Below, one piece after another: positions 29,551 to 37,911 of a stretch of DNA of 64,000 bases. Origin of the DNA: Pseudomonas viridiflava. GTDB taxonomy: Bacteria; Pseudomonadota; Gammaproteobacteria; Pseudomonadales; Pseudomonadaceae. Position 1 is the stretch's first letter, and every line of letters starts with the position of its first letter. The notes beneath the pieces are model-generated. The model saw only the letters and a list, made by a program, of their open reading frames with translations, made no database searches and was not told the DNA's origin. The position numbers and the translations under genes are program-made. Location of the stretch: the NCBI RefSeq assembly GCF_900589395.1, contig NZ_UUIS01000027.1, positions 379,002 to 443,001 on the forward strand, written 5' to 3'.

Positions 29551-30105
29551 TCAGCACTCACGCTTGAGGCGGGCCGCGGTCGTTTGCAGAATGTGTTCGG
29601 ACAGTTGCGGGTCTTGTACGCTGCGCGCCAGCATCAAGGCTCCTGCCATGGTCGAGAACATCATCAGGCTCCTGGTGCTGGCGTCGGGGCCTTGCAGTTG
29701 GCTTTCGATAAACGCCAGGCGCAAACCCAATGCCTGATCGGTCAAGGCGCTGGGCTGGCCCTGCTGGCCCAGTTCGGCACACAGGGTCGGTAGCGGGCAG
29801 CCTTGCTCAGGGTGATCGCGGTGGGTGGCAGACAAGTACAAGTCGATGAATGCATGCAGCGGGTTTGCAGTCGCCTGCAGTTCATCGACGCGCGTGCGCA
29901 GTTGCTCGGCTGCGCAGTGCAAGGCTTGCTCGACCAGATCGTCCTTTGACTTGAAGTGCGCATAGAAACCGCCGTGCGTCAGGCCCAGCGCCTTCATCAA
30001 GGGTTGCAGGCCCGTGGCAGTGATACCGTCGCGGCGAAAACGCGCTGCCGCTTCCTCGACGATTTTCTGGTGGGTCTGGGTCTTGTGCTCCTGGGTGTAA
30101 CGCAT
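29551..30105 (-). CDS. TetR/AcrR family transcriptional regulator
   Basis: A 184-residue regulator with an N-terminal TetR helix-turn-helix (about residues 10-55, TATGLQPLMKALGLTHGGFYAHFKSKDDL) and a ligand-binding C-terminal half with no recognisable specificity. The 'GGFYAHF' recognition helix is typical of the class. It converges on fabF with adjoining stop codons. The upstream 294-base spacer to the transporter gene may hold its operator, but no palindrome stands out. Confidence 0.88.
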   Translation of the reverse strand: MRYTQEHKTQTHQKIVEEAAARFRRDGITATGLQPLMKALGLTHGGFYAHFKSKDDLVEQALHCAAEQLRTRVDELQATANPLHAFIDLYLSATHRDHPEQGCPLPTLCAELGQQGQPSALTDQALGLRLAFIESQLQGPDASTRSLMMFSTMAGALMLARSVQDPQLSEHILQTTAARLKREC

Positions 30106-30399
30106 TCAACGGCTCCTGATCAGGGCGCTTGATGAGGGTGCGGCATTCTTGCATGAATCAGCCTTGATAATGCTCTGACCGTGCATGAGGTGCAGTAAAA
30201 GTGCCCTAAATGGTCATAAAGGCGTCCGATTAATCCGCTTTTGATCCGATAGTCCTTGCTTTCCCTTGCTGATGGCGGAAAATCGCGACCCTGTTTTTCA
30301 GGGTGGGCGCCGCGCTGCCAATCCTGTCAGGCCGGATCATTCCGGCACCTTGTTGCGGCGTCCTGCACTTGCGCTAACCGGCAACGGAGACACGACCGG

Positions 30400-31677
30400 A
30401 TGAACGATCAGGCCAATGGCGTCGTAGAACGCCTGGATACAGCACCCGCAGCCAGCACTGCATGGAACCGTCACGATACCACCTGGATGCTCGGGCTGTT
30501 CGGCACCGCCATCGGCGCCGGTACCTTGTTCCTGCCCATCAGCGCCGGCATGGGCGGCTTCTGGCCGCTGCTGGCCCTGGCCATACTGGCCTTTCCGATG
30601 ACGTTCTATGCGCACCGTGGCCTGACCCGCTTCGTGCTCTCGGGCCGCAACGGTGGTGACATCACCGAGGTGGTCGAGGAACATTTCGGCAAAGGCGCAG
30701 GGGCGATGATCACCCTGCTGTATTTCTTCGCCATCTTCCCCATCCTGCTGATCTACAGCGTGGGCCTGACCAACACGGTCAGCAGCTTTCTGCAGAACCA
30801 GATGCACCTCGAACCGCCACCCCGTGCGCTGTTGGCCTTCGTGCTGATTCTCGGCCTGCTGGTCGTGGTGCGTTGCGGCGAGCGGGTGATCGTCAAGGTC
30901 ATGAGCCTGATGGTGTATCCATTCATCGTCTCGTTGCTGTTCCTGTCGGTGTTTCTGATTCCACACTGGAACGGCGGCATTCTCAGCACTGCCAGCACCC
31001 TGCCTGAGGCGTCGAGCTTTTTACCGGCGCTATGGCTGGCCATTCCGGTGATGGTGTTCTCTTTCAACCACACCCCGATCATCTCGGCCTTTGCCGTCGA
31101 CCAGAAGCGTCTCTACGGTGACCAGGCTGAAGTGCGCAGCTCGCGGATCCTCGCACGCGCGCACCTGTTGATGGTGTTCATGGTGCTGTTCTTCGTGTTC
31201 AGTTGCGTGCTGACCCTGTCGCCTGCGCAACTGGCCGAAGCCAAGGCGCAGAACCTGTCGATCCTCTCCTACCTGGCCAACCATTTCCGCAATCCGACCA
31301 TTGAACTGGTCGCACCGCTGATTGCGCTGGTGGCCATTTCCAAGTCGTTTCTGGGGCACTACATCGGCGCCAGCGAAGGTTTCAAGGGGCTGGTGCTCAA
31401 GTCCGGCCTGCGCCCCGGCGCCAAGACCCTGGATCGCCTGACCGCACTGGCCATGCTGCTGGTGTGCTGGATCGTGGCCATCCTGAACCCGAGCATCCTG
31501 GGCATGATCGAAAAACTGGGCGGCCCGGTGATTTCGGTCCTGTTGTTCCTGATGCCGATGTACGCCATCCGCAAGGTGCCTGCCATGCGCCAGTATGCCG
31601 GCAAGCTGTCCAATGCGTTCGTGGTGGCGGCCGGTGTCGTGGCCATCTCGGCACTGGTCTGGTCGCTGGCGCACTGA
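30400..31677 (+). CDS. Serine-type amino acid transporter (SdaC/HAAAP family)
   Basis: A 425-residue inner-membrane permease with about 11 hydrophobic helices. The first (LGLFGTAIGAGTLFLPISAG) has the unwound GTAIGAGTLFLP motif of the hydroxy/aromatic amino acid permease family, and the sequence is closest in pattern to SdaC serine:proton symporters. No serine dehydratase is adjacent. ATG 30400 is preceded by ACGGAG at about 10 bases. A start further upstream (30256) has no transmembrane or family support. Confidence 0.85.
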   Translation: MNDQANGVVERLDTAPAASTAWNRHDTTWMLGLFGTAIGAGTLFLPISAGMGGFWPLLALAILAFPMTFYAHRGLTRFVLSGRNGGDITEVVEEHFGKGAGAMITLLYFFAIFPILLIYSVGLTNTVSSFLQNQMHLEPPPRALLAFVLILGLLVVVRCGERVIVKVMSLMVYPFIVSLLFLSVFLIPHWNGGILSTASTLPEASSFLPALWLAIPVMVFSFNHTPIISAFAVDQKRLYGDQAEVRSSRILARAHLLMVFMVLFFVFSCVLTLSPAQLAEAKAQNLSILSYLANHFRNPTIELVAPLIALVAISKSFLGHYIGASEGFKGLVLKSGLRPGAKTLDRLTALAMLLVCWIVAILNPSILGMIEKLGGPVISVLLFLMPMYAIRKVPAMRQYAGKLSNAFVVAAGVVAISALVWSLAH

Positions 31678-31728
31678 ACCACGGGGCACCGCAGAGCCCT
31701 GCCATCAGGCGGGGCTCCGGTCTTTGGT

Positions 31729-31926
31729 TCAGTTGGGGTGCAGGGGGCGGGTCATGTACATGATGCTTGCATATTCATGGACGTACTGACGGCCCGCATG
31801 GCTGGTCAGACGCAACTGGTCGATCAACAGTTGCTCTTTCTTGCTCAGGTATCTCAACGCCGGACTTCCGCTGGACTTCAGGCGATCACGTTCATGGGCG
31901 TCAGGGAATGCAATGACGTTCGTCAT
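31729..31926 (-). CDS. Small protein of unknown function (65 aa)
   Basis: A 65-residue protein beginning MTNVIAFPDAHERDRLK and ending MTRPLHPN. No transmembrane helix or known motif is visible. AAAGGAG lies eight bases upstream of ATG 31926, a strong ribosome binding site, so translation is likely. It is basic and Tyr-rich in the second half. A reading extended to 31971 lacks an RBS. I do not recognise it. Confidence 0.65.
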   Translation of the reverse strand: MTNVIAFPDAHERDRLKSSGSPALRYLSKKEQLLIDQLRLTSHAGRQYVHEYASIMYMTRPLHPN

Positions 31927-32039
31927 GAAAAATCTCCTTTGGGTATGGTCCTTGTTGTATTGCCCCGTCACTTCACGTAGCGACGACGCACCTTACCCAG
32001 AAAATCCGCGCACGGGCAAGCCCGTAAATGCGGGGCCTG

Positions 32040-32522
32040 TCACAGCACTTGTGTGACATCGAACACCTGGCGCTGGCCCTTGACCACGATCTCGACGTCA
32101 TCTCCCTCCTGTTTGCCCATCAGGCTCTGGCCCAAGGGTGCCCGAGCGGTGATGACCGTGACCAGGCACTCGTCTGCCTGGATGTTCAGCCCGGCGGCAT
32201 CGGGGCCAAGAAACAGATAGCGTCGCTCGCCACCGGCGCCTTGCAGCGTGACCAGGTCCCCGACCTGAATACCGCGTGCCGCATCGAACGGCTTGACCGA
32301 CGCCTGGCGGTACAGCGCCACGCACTGACGGATCTCCTCGACACGCCGTGCCTGCCCGGCGGCCAGGTACGAGGCCTCCAGGCCCAGGGTGTCGTATTTG
32401 TTTTCGGCAATGTTTTCTTCGTGCGTAGCCGCTTCATAAGCGGTCTGTGCCGCACGCCGGGCGATGTCCAGGTCGAACTGCAGGCGGTCGATGATCAACT
32501 GCAGCAGGTGAGTCTTGTTCAT
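32040..32522 (-). CDS. GreA/GreB-family transcription factor-like protein
   Basis: A 160-residue protein with an N-terminal helical hairpin (about 1-80, LQFDLDIARRAAQTAYEAATHEENIAENKYDT) and a C-terminal GreA/B beta-barrel domain (IQVGDLVTLQ; LGQSLMGKQEGDDVEI). The LMGKxxGD motif is the FKBP-like RNA-polymerase-binding end of Gre factors. The hairpin tip keeps acidic residues. It is not the true GreA, which is longer in sequence identity; it resembles a third, Rnk/Gre-like paralogue. It starts three bases after the stop of the upstream membrane protein gene. Confidence 0.8.
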   Translation of the reverse strand: MNKTHLLQLIIDRLQFDLDIARRAAQTAYEAATHEENIAENKYDTLGLEASYLAAGQARRVEEIRQCVALYRQASVKPFDAARGIQVGDLVTLQGAGGERRYLFLGPDAAGLNIQADECLVTVITARAPLGQSLMGKQEGDDVEIVVKGQRQVFDVTQVL

Positions 32523-32525
32523 GGT

Positions 32526-32915
32526 CTATCCACAGAATTCAGTGATGCCGTTGCGGCTCTTGTCGCTGGGCGCGGTGCGGTCCTGCTGCAGCCAGAAATC
32601 GCACTTGGCGCGGTTGAACGTGCTCTTGCGCTGGGCGTCGGCATACTCGCGGGCCTGGCGCGCTTCGCTCTCGCGCAGACTCTGCTGGTACTTGTCGAAC
32701 ATTGCGCTGGGCTGGGTTTGCACCGGTGCGCCAGGCGGTTCGGCCAGGCGCACGACGGCCGCTTCCACCAGCCGGGTCTGTTCGACGGGCAGGCTTTTGT
32801 ACAACAACAGTCCGGTGAGGACGACGGCGACCACACCCAGCCAGATCCCCAGGGCAATGCACAGGATCAGTTTGAGCGAGACATAGACTTCGCGGCGATT
32901 GCTATAAGAGGTCAT
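32526..32915 (-). CDS. Hypothetical single-pass membrane protein
   Basis: A 129-residue protein with one transmembrane helix (about residues 12-35, ILCIALGIWLGVVAVVLTGLLLYKSLP) and a C-terminal charged domain with two Cys near the end (AKCDFWLQQ and ITEFCG), which could form a disulfide if periplasmic. Start chosen at MTSYSN; an N-terminal extension is not supported. Its TAG is three bases before the GreA/B-like ATG, so the two are an operon. Function unknown. Confidence 0.7.
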   Translation of the reverse strand: MTSYSNRREVYVSLKLILCIALGIWLGVVAVVLTGLLLYKSLPVEQTRLVEAAVVRLAEPPGAPVQTQPSAMFDKYQQSLRESEARQAREYADAQRKSTFNRAKCDFWLQQDRTAPSDKSRNGITEFCG

Positions 32916-33031
32916 GGCGATCACTTCCAGGCGTGGACGACAAGGGCGATTGTGCCACGAGCGGCGCTGGTACAAGCGTTCGTATCTGATGGACAATCGG
33001 CTTTTTCACCTTCTGGCCTCACGGAGCCGCG

Positions 33032-34165
33032 ATGCAAACCTCTTGGGACATCTTTTGTGATGTCGTGGACAACTATGGCGATGTAGGCGTGACCTGGCGT
33101 CTGGCGCGCCAACTGGTCAACGAGCACGACTGCACCGTGCGCCTGTGGATCAACGACCTGGCAGCCTTCGTGCGCCTGTGTCCTCAGGCGGATGGCTCTG
33201 CGGCTGTGCAGTGCCAGGCAGGCGTGCAGGTCTGCCACTGGCCCGACCCCTGGCTGCCGACCACCGTGCCCGATGTGGTACTCGAAGCCTTTGCCTGTCG
33301 CCTGCCGCCTGCCTACACCGAGGCGATGTTGCAATGCGCGTCCAGGCCCCTGTGGCTCAACCTTGACTACCTGAGTGCCGAAGACTGGGTCAGCGGGTGT
33401 CACGGCCTGCCGTCGCCGCAGGCCAACGGGCTGAAGAAGTTCTTTTTCTTTCCCGGTTTCAACGACCGCACCGGTGGCCTGTTGCGTGAGCAGAACCTGA
33501 TCGCGCAACGTCGGGCCTTTGTGACCGATCTTCAGGCGCAGCGCGATTTCCTGCAGGCGCTGGGCGTTCAGCCTGAGCCGGGCGCGCGATTGATCTCGCT
33601 GTTCGCCTATGAGAACCCGCACCTGGGCAGTTGGCTGGATGAGCTGGCCGGCGAGGCCCGGGTTTCTCATCTGCTGGTGCCGCCAGGGCGCATTCTCGGG
33701 GATTTGCAGCACTGGCTGGGGGCGGCGGACTTACCGGTCGGCACCATTCGTCGGCGCGGGGCCGTGACGGTGCAAATCGTGCCGTTCGTCTCGCAGCAGG
33801 ATTACGACCGTCTACTGTGGTGCTGTGACTTCAATGTCGTGCGCGGCGAAGACTCGTTCGTGCGTGCGCAGTGGGCGGCGCGGCCGATGCTGTGGCACAT
33901 TTATCAGCAGGACGGCGATGCGCATGAGCCCAAGCTTGATGCGTTTCTTGATCTTTACTGCGCCGGGCTTTCAGCCGAAGCTGCGCAAGCCATGGCCGAT
34001 CTGTGGCGGTCCTGGAGCGCAGGCCAGCCTCTTGGCGAGTACTGGCGGCGCTTGTCCGGGCACTGGCCGCAGATACGCCAACAGGCCGGCGTCTGGTGCC
34101 AGCAGCAGGCATCAAGGCCTGATCTTGCGCAGGCGCTGGTACAGTTTTACCGAAATTCGCTATGA
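33032..34165 (+). CDS. earP: EF-P arginine rhamnosyltransferase EarP
   Basis: A 377-residue inverting glycosyltransferase (DUF2331) that transfers rhamnose from dTDP-L-rhamnose to Arg32 of EF-P, needed to relieve stalling at polyproline. The N-terminal DVVDNYGDVGVTWRLARQL carries the catalytic Asp, and RGEDSFVRAQWAARPMLWHIYQQ is the C-terminal nucleotide-sugar motif. Its substrate gene efp, with Arg at position 32, follows directly, which strongly supports the call. The stop codon overlaps a possible efp promoter. Confidence 0.95.
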   Translation: MQTSWDIFCDVVDNYGDVGVTWRLARQLVNEHDCTVRLWINDLAAFVRLCPQADGSAAVQCQAGVQVCHWPDPWLPTTVPDVVLEAFACRLPPAYTEAMLQCASRPLWLNLDYLSAEDWVSGCHGLPSPQANGLKKFFFFPGFNDRTGGLLREQNLIAQRRAFVTDLQAQRDFLQALGVQPEPGARLISLFAYENPHLGSWLDELAGEARVSHLLVPPGRILGDLQHWLGAADLPVGTIRRRGAVTVQIVPFVSQQDYDRLLWCCDFNVVRGEDSFVRAQWAARPMLWHIYQQDGDAHEPKLDAFLDLYCAGLSAEAAQAMADLWRSWSAGQPLGEYWRRLSGHWPQIRQQAGVWCQQQASRPDLAQALVQFYRNSL

Positions 34166-34166
34166 T
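34161..34166 (+). promoter_or_regulatory. Putative efp -10 box
   Basis: TATGAT overlapping the earP stop codon, followed by a GC-rich discriminator (ACGCGGCC). No good -35 is visible at the expected distance. Confidence 0.35.
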
Positions 34167-34181
34167 ACGCGGCCTTGATAT

Positions 34182-34232
34182 AAGGCTCTGTACGGAAACT
34201 GCCTGCGCAGGCTATTTCTCGTACAGAGCCTT
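34182..34232 (+). promoter_or_regulatory. Two-tier hairpin in the efp leader
   Basis: A perfect 13-base stem (AAGGCTCTGTACG at 34182-34194 with CGTACAGAGCCTT at 34220-34232) encloses a 25-base loop that itself holds a perfect 12-base palindrome (GCCTGCGCAGGC, 34201-34212). It lies 32 bases before the efp ATG. It has no clear T-run, so it is not a standard terminator. Confidence 0.6.
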
Positions 34233-34264
34233 TGGTTAATTCCATCCAATTTCGGATATATGCA

Positions 34265-34834
34265 ATGAAAACTGGTAAAGAGCTGAAACCCGGTACCGTG
34301 ATCCGTATCGACAACGATCCTTGGCTGGTTCAAAAGGCCGAGTTCACCAAGTCCGGTCGTAACAGCGCCATCATGAAGACCAAGCTGAAGAACCTGCTGA
34401 CCGGTTACAAGACCGAAACCGTGTACGGTGCAGACGACAAGCTGGACGACGTGATTCTGGACCGCAAGGAAGCCACCCTGTCTTTCATCAGCGGTGACAC
34501 CTACACGTTCATGGACACCACTGACTACACCATGTACGAGCTGAACGCCGAAGACATCGAATCGGTTCTGCCTTTCGTCGAAGAAGGCATGACCGACGTC
34601 TGCGAAGCCGTGTTCTTCGAAGAGCGCCTGGTTTCGGTAGAACTGCCGACCACCATCGTGCGCCAGATCGACTACACCGAAGGTTCCGCTCGTGGCGACA
34701 CGTCGGGCAAGGTCATGAAGCCTGCCAAACTGAAAAACGGCACCGAGCTGAGCGTGGCTGACTTCATCGAGATCGGCGACATGATCGAGATCGACACCCG
34801 CGAAGGCGGTTCTTACAAAGGCCGTGCCAAATAA
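34265..34834 (+). CDS. efp: Elongation factor P (Arg32 type)
   Basis: A 189-residue three-barrel tRNA-shaped factor that relieves ribosome stalling at polyproline. The loop of domain I is [10 protein letters not shown], with Arg at residue 32, the site rhamnosylated by EarP; it is not the Lys of the EpmA/B type. ATG 34265 is chosen because the protein then begins [10 protein letters not shown] like all family members. A terminator follows. Confidence 0.97.
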   Translation: MKTGKELKPGTVIRIDNDPWLVQKAEFTKSGRNSAIMKTKLKNLLTGYKTETVYGADDKLDDVILDRKEATLSFISGDTYTFMDTTDYTMYELNAEDIESVLPFVEEGMTDVCEAVFFEERLVSVELPTTIVRQIDYTEGSARGDTSGKVMKPAKLKNGTELSVADFIEIGDMIEIDTREGGSYKGRAK

Positions 34835-34856
34835 GCACAGCGTTGTAAGCGCCCAC

Positions 34857-34887
34857 AAAAAAGCCCGCATGACTGCGGGCTTTTTTG
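34857..34887 (+). terminator. Terminator after efp
   Basis: Stem GCCCGCA / TGCGGGC with a TGACT-type loop, A-run before and six T after. It may also serve ohr from the other strand. Confidence 0.9.
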
Positions 34888-34901
34888 TGCCTGGTGTTTG
34901 A

Positions 34902-35321
34902 TCAGACCGTGACGTGCAGGCGCACATCGACATTGCCACGGGTGGCGTTGGAGTACGGGCACACCAGGTGGGCGGCATCGACCAGTTGCTGGGCGTCAGC
35001 CTGCTCCAGGCCGGGCAGGTTGATGTGCAGGTCGATGTCCAGGCCAAAACCGCCAGGGATCTGGCCGATGCCGACATGGGCGGTGATCGACGCATCGGCC
35101 GGGATGCTGCGCTTGGCTTGTCCTGCAACGAATTTCAGGGCACCAATGAAGCAGGCCGAGTAACCGGCGGCAAACAGCTGCTCAGGGTTGGTGGCTGCAC
35201 CGCCTGCGCCGCCCAGTTCCTTGGGCGTGGCCAGCTTGACGTCGAGAATCTGGTCGCTGGAAATCGCACGACCGTCACGGCCACCGGTGGATGTGGCAAC
35301 AGCAGTGTAGAGCGCTTGCAT
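34902..35321 (-). CDS. ohr: Organic hydroperoxide resistance protein Ohr
   Basis: A 139-residue OsmC/Ohr-family thiol peroxidase that reduces organic hydroperoxides. The two redox cysteines are Cys57 (YSACFIGAL) and Cys121 (HLVCPYSNATRGN), the Ohr signature. GAGGA precedes the ATG. Two palindromes upstream are likely OhrR operators. In other pseudomonads ohrR is the adjacent gene; here a TonB receptor comes between. Confidence 0.94.
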   Translation of the reverse strand: MQALYTAVATSTGGRDGRAISSDQILDVKLATPKELGGAGGAATNPEQLFAAGYSACFIGALKFVAGQAKRSIPADASITAHVGIGQIPGGFGLDIDLHINLPGLEQADAQQLVDAAHLVCPYSNATRGNVDVRLHVTV

Positions 35322-35358
35322 GGCATGTCCTCACAGAAGTGATGTTGCGCGCTAAAAG

Positions 35359-35370
35359 TTAGCGCGCTAA
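35359..35370. promoter_or_regulatory. Palindrome upstream of ohr (candidate OhrR operator)
   Basis: A perfect 12-base palindrome TTAGCGCGCTAA 38 bases before the ohr ATG. A partial copy (GCGCGCTAA) lies ten bases nearer the gene (35346-35354). Confidence 0.6.
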
Positions 35371-35403
35371 CTGAATGTGAGGCGACTGTACTCCGCGATT
35401 AGT

Positions 35404-35413
35404 TTGCGCGCAA
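35404..35413. promoter_or_regulatory. Second palindrome upstream of ohr
   Basis: TTGCGCGCAA, a perfect 10-base palindrome similar in core to the first site, 33 bases further from ohr. Candidate second OhrR site. Confidence 0.4.
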
Positions 35414-35440
35414 GTTAATTTTTGCAAATGTGGACTGTGG

Positions 35441-35568
35441 TTGTAGGAGCGCGCTTGCCGGAATGCCGGACCACCGCGACCGAGTGCGTAGCGCTCGCAG
35501 AAATCTCGGAAACGCTGCAAATTTACGACTGCTAACGCAGCCGGTCGCGGGCAAGCGCGCTCCTACAA
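35441..35568. repeat. Nested REP-type inverted repeat (copy A)
   Basis: Perfect 19-base terminal inverted repeats (TTGTAGGAGCGCGCTTGCC at 35441 and its complement ending at 35568) enclose a second inverted pair CGCGACCG (35475-35482) / CGGTCGCG (35542-35549). Between these lies the core GAGTGCGTAGCGCTCGC...TTTACGACTGCTAACGCAG. The left arm carries an extra 15-base module (GGAATGCCGGACCAC) that the right arm lacks. Related copies lie at 61892 and 62031. Confidence 0.85.
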
Positions 35569-35624
35569 GGCCATGTCAGCCGCAGATACACGGCACGTTA
35601 TTCGGGTTTATGAGGACGGGCAGG

Positions 35625-37724
35625 TCAGAAGCTGTAGGTTCCCGTCACCACCATGCTGCGCGGGTCACCCACGCGGATCTGGGCGGCGCTAGTGGCCGAG
35701 CTGTAATAGGTTCGGTCGTTGATGTTGTTCAGCGCCGCCCGCAGGTCCCAGTCCTTCTGGCGGTAGCCGGCCAGCGCGTCCCAGCGGCCATAGCCGGGCA
35801 GGACCGTGGTGTTCTGGTTGTCGGCATAACGCTGGCCGACCAGGGTCAGGCCGCTTTCGGCGTACCAGCCCATTTCCGGTTTCCAGGTCACGAACAGGCT
35901 GGCGTTGCGCTTGGCAACGTTGCTGACCCGATTGCCCTCGAACCCGTTGTTGTCCTCGACGATCGTTGCGTCCTGCACACCGATGCCACCGCGCATCGAC
36001 CAGTGACCGCCCAGTTGGCCGGTGGCCGTCAGCTCGACGCCGCGCGAGCGTTGCAGGCCCGACAGCAAGGTCAGGCCCGGGTTGTCCGGGTCGCTGGTGC
36101 GACGGTTGTACAGTTCCAGCTCGTAGATAGCCAGGGTGGTGCTGAGGCGGTCGTCCAGCCAATCGCTCTTGACGCCGATTTCCTTCTGCTTGGTCAGCTC
36201 CGGGCTCAGGTCATTGGTGTTGCCGGCCGCCCCCGGCGTGATGCCGATCAGGCCGCCACCGACCGGCGAAAACGTCTTGGTCCAGGACGCATAGAACGAG
36301 TGGTCGACCAGCGGCGTCCAGACCACGCCCACCCGCGGGCTGGTGCTGTGGCTGTCGCGTTCTTCATGGATATTACGCAGGCGGTTGGTGGTCTCGACCT
36401 CGAAGCGGTCGTAGCGCAGGCCACCCAGCAGTTGCCACTGATCGTTGAGGCGCAATTGATCCTGCACATACAGGGCGCGGCTTTCAACTTCGGTGTAGTT
36501 GCTGCTCGAGGGCGTCATCAGGCCGCTATGGCGCTGGTTGCGATCGGGGTTGAACAGGTTCAGCGCCGGCACCGGCCGGCTGCCGACGCCAGTGGTGGCG
36601 GCAGTGTAGAGCTTGGGGTCGCGACGCTGGCTGCCCGTCTCAATGCCGGTGAGCAGGCGATGTTCCAGGCCAAAGGTGTCGACGCTGCCTTCGAACTCGA
36701 TGTTATTGAAGACATTGCGGGTCCGCAGGTCCTGTTGCCAGTGCTGGCGGGTGACCCGGCCGCTGGTGGCGTCATAGCCGGTCTGGTAGGTGTTGTCGAA
36801 ATCGCTGTCGAGCTTGAACACGCCCAGGGTCTGGCGCACTTGCCAGTTGTCATTGAGGTCATAACTCAAGCGCGAGCGCAGCGATTGCGCCTTGTCATCG
36901 ATGTAGTCGCCGCTGCTGCCATACGTGGTATCGCGCCCGACATCGGCCGGGCGCCCATTGATGCCCGCAATGCCGCGATCCGGGGTGCGGTCGAAGCGGC
37001 TGTACTCGTACTGCACCAGCCAGTTCAACCGCGGGGTGAGTTGCCAGCTCATCGAGGGGGCGAACAGTTGCCGGTGGCTGGAGATGTCATCGCGGAAACT
37101 GTTGCTGTCCATGTTGCCCATGTTCAGGCGCAGGCTGATGGTCTCGCTGGGGTCGGCGCTCAGGTCGGCATACGGGCTGCGCAGGTCTTCGCTGCCGCCT
37201 TGGGCTTCGAGGGTCGAGCGACGCCCGGCCTGCGGGGTCTTGCTGACCCGGTTGACGATGCCGCCCTGGCTGCCGCGCCCGTAAAGCAAGGCTGCCGGAC
37301 CCTTGAGCACTTCAAGCCGCTCGATGTTGTGCAGGTCGCGCACGTACTGGCTGTCGTCGCGAATGCCGTCCAGATAAAAGTCGTTACTGGCATCGAAGCC
37401 ACGAATGCGCAGGCCATCGAAGCGGGTGTCGGCGCTGTTGCTGACGTTGGGCAGGCCGCTCAAGGCCGTGCCCAGGTCTTGAGTGCCGTAATCGAGCACA
37501 TTGGCGGTCTTGACCGTATCGATGGCCTGCGGCACGTAGCGTACAGGCGTCGAAGTACGCGTCGCGGTGCTGACTTCCTTGACCCTGGCACTGGATTGGT
37601 CCTGTTCAACGTCGGCGTTGATCGATGTGGCAGGCAGGGCAGTCGGGGCAGCACAGGCAAGGCCTGCGCCGAGCAAGGCCGAAATACCAAGGGCCAGCGG
37701 CGTAAGGCGGGAAGGGGCAGACAT
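35625..37724 (-). CDS. TonB-dependent siderophore receptor (catecholate/Fiu-type)
   Basis: A 699-residue outer-membrane receptor. A signal peptide (about 1-28) is followed by a short linker, a plug domain (about 45-165, with YVPQAIDTVKTANVLDYGTQDL and LEVLKGPAALLYGRGSQGGIVN) and a beta-barrel ending in an aromatic residue (GTYSF). It resembles Fiu/FiuA-type ferric siderophore receptors. There is no N-terminal signalling domain. The start is uncertain: an ATG at 37736 adds MHHP; neither has a good RBS. A weak Fur-like sequence lies upstream. It separates ohr from ohrR. Confidence 0.88.
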   Translation of the reverse strand: MSAPSRLTPLALGISALLGAGLACAAPTALPATSINADVEQDQSSARVKEVSTATRTSTPVRYVPQAIDTVKTANVLDYGTQDLGTALSGLPNVSNSADTRFDGLRIRGFDASNDFYLDGIRDDSQYVRDLHNIERLEVLKGPAALLYGRGSQGGIVNRVSKTPQAGRRSTLEAQGGSEDLRSPYADLSADPSETISLRLNMGNMDSNSFRDDISSHRQLFAPSMSWQLTPRLNWLVQYEYSRFDRTPDRGIAGINGRPADVGRDTTYGSSGDYIDDKAQSLRSRLSYDLNDNWQVRQTLGVFKLDSDFDNTYQTGYDATSGRVTRQHWQQDLRTRNVFNNIEFEGSVDTFGLEHRLLTGIETGSQRRDPKLYTAATTGVGSRPVPALNLFNPDRNQRHSGLMTPSSSNYTEVESRALYVQDQLRLNDQWQLLGGLRYDRFEVETTNRLRNIHEERDSHSTSPRVGVVWTPLVDHSFYASWTKTFSPVGGGLIGITPGAAGNTNDLSPELTKQKEIGVKSDWLDDRLSTTLAIYELELYNRRTSDPDNPGLTLLSGLQRSRGVELTATGQLGGHWSMRGGIGVQDATIVEDNNGFEGNRVSNVAKRNASLFVTWKPEMGWYAESGLTLVGQRYADNQNTTVLPGYGRWDALAGYRQKDWDLRAALNNINDRTYYSSATSAAQIRVGDPRSMVVTGTYSF

Positions 37725-37765
37725 GGGGTGATGCATCCTGAGTGTATGGCATTATGATTTTAGGA

Positions 37766-37784
37766 TGCGAATGGTAATGCTTGC
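37766..37784 (-). promoter_or_regulatory. Weak Fur-box-like sequence upstream of the TonB receptor
   Basis: TGCGAATGGTAATGCTTGC has repeated AATG units as in Fur sites, but matches the 19-base consensus poorly. Placement before a siderophore receptor is the main reason for listing it. Confidence 0.3.
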
Positions 37785-37911
37785 TATTTGCTACTGCTAA
37801 GCCTTCTTTTTCCACTTTGTTGCGCAGTTGTTACAGAGTGTGTCCTGGTCGCCGGTAAAGGTTATCCTAGACACATTCAGCCTTTGGCGGGTCTTGCTGT
37901 CTGGACGCGGT

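Larger units (their letters stand above)
35322..35624. other. Spacer between ohr and the TonB receptor gene
   Basis: 303 bases that hold the ohr promoter with its two palindromes and a 128-base inverted-repeat element (listed separately). I see no gene in it. Confidence 0.7.

Noticed and set aside
35430..37757. A 775-codon open frame on the plus strand opposite the TonB receptor
   Set aside because: It mirrors the receptor gene on the other strand, has low-complexity Ala/Gly/Val-rich sequence, and shows no motif. GC-rich Pseudomonas genes commonly leave such frames open.
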